This document shows positions 60,826-64,000 of a stretch of DNA of 64,000 bases, one piece after another. The notes beneath the pieces are model-generated. The model saw nothing but the letters and a program-made list of their open reading frames with translations. It did no database searches and was not told the DNA's origin. The position numbers were made by a program, and so were the translations under genes. The stretch spans positions 124,001-188,000 of the forward strand of contig NZ_UTBZ01000164.1 in assembly GCF_900580865.1 (NCBI RefSeq), given 5' to 3'. Every line of letters begins with the position of its first letter. Within the stretch, counting starts at the first letter, position 1. The DNA comes from Pseudomonas viridiflava (GTDB lineage: Bacteria > Pseudomonadota > Gammaproteobacteria > Pseudomonadales > Pseudomonadaceae).

Positions 60826-63432
60826 ATGCACGAACAATATCAGCCCCGTGAAATCGAAGCCGCCGCCCAGTCGTTCTGGGACGAGCAAAAGTCCTTTGAA
60901 GTCAGTGAACAGCCAGGCAAGGAAACTTACTACTGCCTGTCGATGTTCCCTTACCCCAGCGGCAAGCTACACATGGGGCATGTGCGCAACTACACCATTG
61001 GCGACGTGATCTCCCGCTACCAGCGCATGCTCGGCAAAAACGTCCTGCAACCGATGGGTTGGGACGCTTTCGGCATGCCGGCGGAAAACGCCGCGATGAA
61101 GAACAACGTCGCGCCGGCCAAGTGGACCTACGAAAACATCGCCTACATGAAAACCCAGCTGCGCAGCCTGGGTCTGGCGGTCGACTGGTCGCGCGAAGTC
61201 ACCACCTGCAAGCCGGATTACTACCGCTGGGAACAATGGCTGTTCACTCGCCTGTTCGAAAAAGGCGTGATCTACCGTAAAAACGGCACCGTGAACTGGG
61301 ATCCGATCGACCAGACCGTTCTGGCCAACGAACAGGTGATCGACGGTCGCGGCTGGCGTTCCGGCGCGCTGATCGAAAAGCGCGAAATCCCGATGTACTA
61401 CTTCAAGATCACCGCCTACGCGGATGAGCTTCTGGAGAGCCTCGACGAGCTGACGGGCTGGCCTGAACAGGTCAAGACCATGCAGCGTAACTGGATCGGC
61501 AAATCCCGCGGCATGGAAGTGCAGTTCCCGTACAACGTCGAATCGATCGGCGAAGCCGGCACCCTCAAAGTCTTCACCACCCGTCCGGACACCCTGATGG
61601 GCGCGACTTACGTCGCCGTGGCTGCCGAGCACCCGCTGGCGACCCTGGCTGCGAAAAACAATCCTGAGCTGCAAGCGTTCATCGCTGAATGCAAGGGCGG
61701 CAGCGTCGCCGAAGCCGACGTCGCGACCCAAGAGAAAAAAGGTCTGCCGACCGGCCTGTTCGTCGAGCACCCGCTGACCGGCGAGAAACTGCCGGTGTGG
61801 GTCGCCAACTATGTGCTGATGCACTACGGCGATGGCGCTGTGATGGCGGTACCGGCGCACGACGAGCGCGATTTCGAATTCGCTCACAAGTACGACCTGC
61901 CGGTTAAATCCGTGGTGCGTACCAGCTCCGGCGATACCAACCCGGCCCCGTGGCAAGACGCCTACGGCGAGCACGGCACGCTGATCAACTCCGGCGAGTT
62001 CGACGGCCTCGACTTCGCTGGCGCGTTCGACGCCATGGAAGTCGCCCTGATCAAGAAAGAACTGGGCGCCTCGCGTACCCAGTTCCGCCTGCGCGACTGG
62101 GGCATCAGCCGCCAGCGCTACTGGGGCTGCCCGATCCCGATCATCCACTGCGATACCTGCGGTGACGTGCCGGTGCCGGAAGATCAACTGCCTGTCGTCC
62201 TGCCTGAAGACGTGGTGCCGGATGGCGCCGGTTCGCCGCTGGCGCGCATGCCTGAGTTTTACGAATGCAGCTGCCCGAAATGCGGCCAGCCTGCCAAGCG
62301 TGAAACCGACACCATGGACACCTTCGTCGAGTCGTCGTGGTACTACGCCCGTTACGCCTCGCCGCACTTTGAAGGTGGCCTGGTGGAAAAATCCGCGGCC
62401 GACCACTGGCTGCCGGTCGATCAGTACATCGGCGGTATCGAACACGCCATTCTTCACCTGCTTTACGCGCGCTTCTTCCACAAACTGATGCGTGACGAAG
62501 GCCTGGTGAGCTCCAACGAGCCGTTCAAGAACCTGCTGACCCAAGGCATGGTGATCGCCGAAACTTACTACCGTCGCGAAGCCAATGGTGCTTACACCTG
62601 GTTCAACCCGGCGGACGTAGAACTGGAGCGCGACAGCAAAGCCAAGGTCATCAGCGCCAAACTGATTGCCGACGGCCTGCCGGTGGAAATCGGCGGCACC
62701 GAGAAGATGGCCAAGTCGAAGAACAACGGCGTCGACCCACAGTCGATGATCGATCAGTTCGGCGCCGACACCTGCCGCCTGTTCATGATGTTCGCCTCGC
62801 CACCTGACATGAGTGCCGAATGGTCTGACTCCGGCGTTGAAGGCTCGCACCGTTTCCTCAAGCGCGTCTGGCGTCTGGCGCAAGCCCATGTTTCTCAGGG
62901 TCTGCCGGGCAAACTGGACATCGCCAGCCTGAACGACGAGCAGAAAGCCGTGCGCCGTGCGATCCATCTGGCCATCAAACAGGCCAGCCACGACGTCGGC
63001 CAGAACCACAAATTCAACACCGCCATCGCCCAGGTGATGACGCTGATGAACGTGCTGGAAAAAGCCGCACAAGGCACCGAACAGGACCGCGCGCTGATTC
63101 ACGAAGGTCTGGAAGCCGTGACATTGTTGCTGGCGCCGATCACCCCGCATATCAGCCACGAACTGTGGAATCAGCTCGGTCACGCCGACGCTGTTATCGA
63201 CGCCGGCTGGCCGGCCGTGGACGACAGCGCGCTGGTTCAGGACAGCCTGACGCTGGTTATTCAAGTCAACGGCAAGCTGCGTGGCCAGATCGAAATGCCG
63301 GCCAGCGCGACCCGCGAAGAAGTCGAAGCAGCCGCACGTGCCAACGAAAACGTCCTGCGTTTCGTCGATGGTCTGACTATTCGTAAAGTGATCGTAGTGC
63401 CCGGGAAACTGGTCAATATCGTCGCCAGCTAA
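60826..63432 (+). CDS. leuS: Leucyl-tRNA synthetase
   Basis: The 868-residue class I synthetase has HIGH-type PSGKLHMGHVRN near 43-54, an editing (CP1) domain (about 225-415, with TTRPDTLMGATYVAVAAEHPL and HDERDFEFA), the KMSKS-type motif as KMAKS near 620, and an anticodon/C-terminal domain. ATG 60826 matches the family start MHEQYQPREIE. The 255-base region before it holds no gene; a CCGGG/CCCGG hairpin is near 60760. Confidence 0.97.
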   Translation: MHEQYQPREIEAAAQSFWDEQKSFEVSEQPGKETYYCLSMFPYPSGKLHMGHVRNYTIGDVISRYQRMLGKNVLQPMGWDAFGMPAENAAMKNNVAPAKWTYENIAYMKTQLRSLGLAVDWSREVTTCKPDYYRWEQWLFTRLFEKGVIYRKNGTVNWDPIDQTVLANEQVIDGRGWRSGALIEKREIPMYYFKITAYADELLESLDELTGWPEQVKTMQRNWIGKSRGMEVQFPYNVESIGEAGTLKVFTTRPDTLMGATYVAVAAEHPLATLAAKNNPELQAFIAECKGGSVAEADVATQEKKGLPTGLFVEHPLTGEKLPVWVANYVLMHYGDGAVMAVPAHDERDFEFAHKYDLPVKSVVRTSSGDTNPAPWQDAYGEHGTLINSGEFDGLDFAGAFDAMEVALIKKELGASRTQFRLRDWGISRQRYWGCPIPIIHCDTCGDVPVPEDQLPVVLPEDVVPDGAGSPLARMPEFYECSCPKCGQPAKRETDTMDTFVESSWYYARYASPHFEGGLVEKSAADHWLPVDQYIGGIEHAILHLLYARFFHKLMRDEGLVSSNEPFKNLLTQGMVIAETYYRREANGAYTWFNPADVELERDSKAKVISAKLIADGLPVEIGGTEKMAKSKNNGVDPQSMIDQFGADTCRLFMMFASPPDMSAEWSDSGVEGSHRFLKRVWRLAQAHVSQGLPGKLDIASLNDEQKAVRRAIHLAIKQASHDVGQNHKFNTAIAQVMTLMNVLEKAAQGTEQDRALIHEGLEAVTLLLAPITPHISHELWNQLGHADAVIDAGWPAVDDSALVQDSLTLVIQVNGKLRGQIEMPASATREEVEAAARANENVLRFVDGLTIRKVIVVPGKLVNIVAS

Positions 63433-63441
63433 TTGGATTGA

Positions 63442-63461
63442 GCGTCAGGTTCGCCTGACGC
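63442..63461 (+). terminator. Hairpin between leuS and lptE
   Basis: GCGTCAGG pairs with CCTGACGC around a TTCG tetraloop. There is no T run, so it is more likely an mRNA processing or attenuation structure than a full stop. Confidence 0.4.
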
Positions 63462-63520
63462 CAGATAAAACCTTTCGGGCCGCACGGTCGGCCCACCTGG
63501 TTTCAAGGGGAGCAACACAA

Positions 63521-64000
63521 TGATCAAACGCAATCTGCTGGTGATGGGCCTCGCCGTTCTCTTGAGCGCCTGCGGTTTCCAGCTGCGCGGTACCGGCACC
63601 AACGAACTGTCGATCAAGGAACTCGACCTGAGCGCCCGTAACGCCTACGGCGAGACGGTCACCCAACTGCGCCAGGTATTGGAGTCGAGCGGCGTCAAGG
63701 TTTACAGCGGTGCCCCGTACAAGTTGTTTCTGGCTGACGAGCAGGAAAACCAGCGTATCCTCAGCTACGCCGGCGCCGGTCGTACCGGTGAGTATCAGGT
63801 CACTACCGTCCTGAGCTACGACATCCGAGGCGACAAAAACCTTTCTCTGCTGAGCGACAAGCTTGAAGTACAGAAAGTTTTTATCCACGACGGCAATAAC
63901 CTCGTCGGCTCCGACCAGGAAGCCAGCGACGCCCGTCGCGATATCCGTCGCGAGCTGGTTCAACGCATGATGCTGCGCCTGCAACAGCTGACCCCAGGTC
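63521..64000 (+). CDS. lptE: LPS-assembly lipoprotein LptE (3' truncated by window end)
   Basis: The visible 160 residues start with a lipoprotein signal and lipobox LSAC (Cys18), then GFQLRGTG typical of LptE/RlpB. It forms the outer-membrane plug with LptD for lipopolysaccharide insertion. AAGGGGAG before ATG 63521. The frame is still open at the end of the window; the typical length is about 200 residues. Gene order leuS-lptE is conserved. Confidence 0.94.

Noticed and set aside
60967..63264. Open frame of 765 codons on the minus strand
   Set aside because: It is antisense to leuS, with composition typical of a shadow frame (many Gln/His/Arg/Val) and no motif.

Overview
The window is a GC-rich chromosomal segment of a fluorescent-group Pseudomonas. 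I infer this from core gene order (hemL, miaB-phoH-ybeY-corC-lnt, leuS-lptE), from DUF2788, DUF1820 and DUF4879 genes, from a QuiC-type fused dehydroshikimate dehydratase, and from eleven copies of two REP-like inverted repeats between genes. No rRNA, tRNA, CRISPR array, prophage or transposase was seen.

Layout. 1-6109: the end of an MFS exporter, a higBA toxin-antitoxin pair with candidate operators, a DJ-1-like gene that has lost its nucleophile, a secreted DUF4879 protein, a purine permease overlapping trmA, and a DUF4160/DUF2442 two-gene unit. 6110-12180: a quinate/shikimate catabolic block (type II dehydroquinase, AroE-like dehydrogenase, TetR regulator, QuiC, MFS importer); two places in it share a candidate operator. 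12302-18930: a second catabolic block (DMT transporter, TIM-barrel isomerase, Gfo/Idh oxidoreductase, IclR regulator, flavoprotein dehydrogenase, aldo/keto reductase) with a shared 15-bp palindrome in front of two of its transcription units; the substrate is unknown. 19124-28427: a zinc metallopeptidase, a secreted hydrolase, HAD/tesB, GNAT, an HDAC-like enzyme, a HI0933-type flavoprotein, rhlE and a second DMT transporter.

28591-34975: an Lrp regulator, then one A+T-rich 969-residue membrane KAP-family P-loop NTPase that stands out sharply from its neighbours. This is the best candidate for an acquired and possibly defensive gene. It converges on a DEDDh exonuclease/NYN nuclease pair, followed by DUF2076 and YciC-like genes. 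35051-43651: an EEP phosphatase, hrpB with a 257-bp MITE-like element ending 11 bases before its start codon, a lipoprotein, a CDF transporter, a low-complexity secreted protein, a possible small transcript, an Lrp regulator, DUF2788 and an RsuA-family pseudouridine synthase. 43722-52534: AMP nucleosidase, an AidB-like acyl-CoA dehydrogenase, a hybrid sensor kinase, thiD-thiE-hemL. 52760-64000: a Sel1 protein, DUF1820, miaB, phoH-ybeY-corC-lnt, a YdcF-like protein, leuS and the start of lptE.

How they work together. The clearest pathway runs from import of quinate or shikimate (10843), through AroE-like oxidation (6871), AroQ (6425) and QuiC (8583), to protocatechuate. The clearest envelope and RNA operon is phoH-ybeY-corC-lnt. 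Non-coding structure is rich: two REP families, a modular element with about 21-bp inverted ends present twice with one and three internal units, and a MITE-like element with perfect 24-bp ends.
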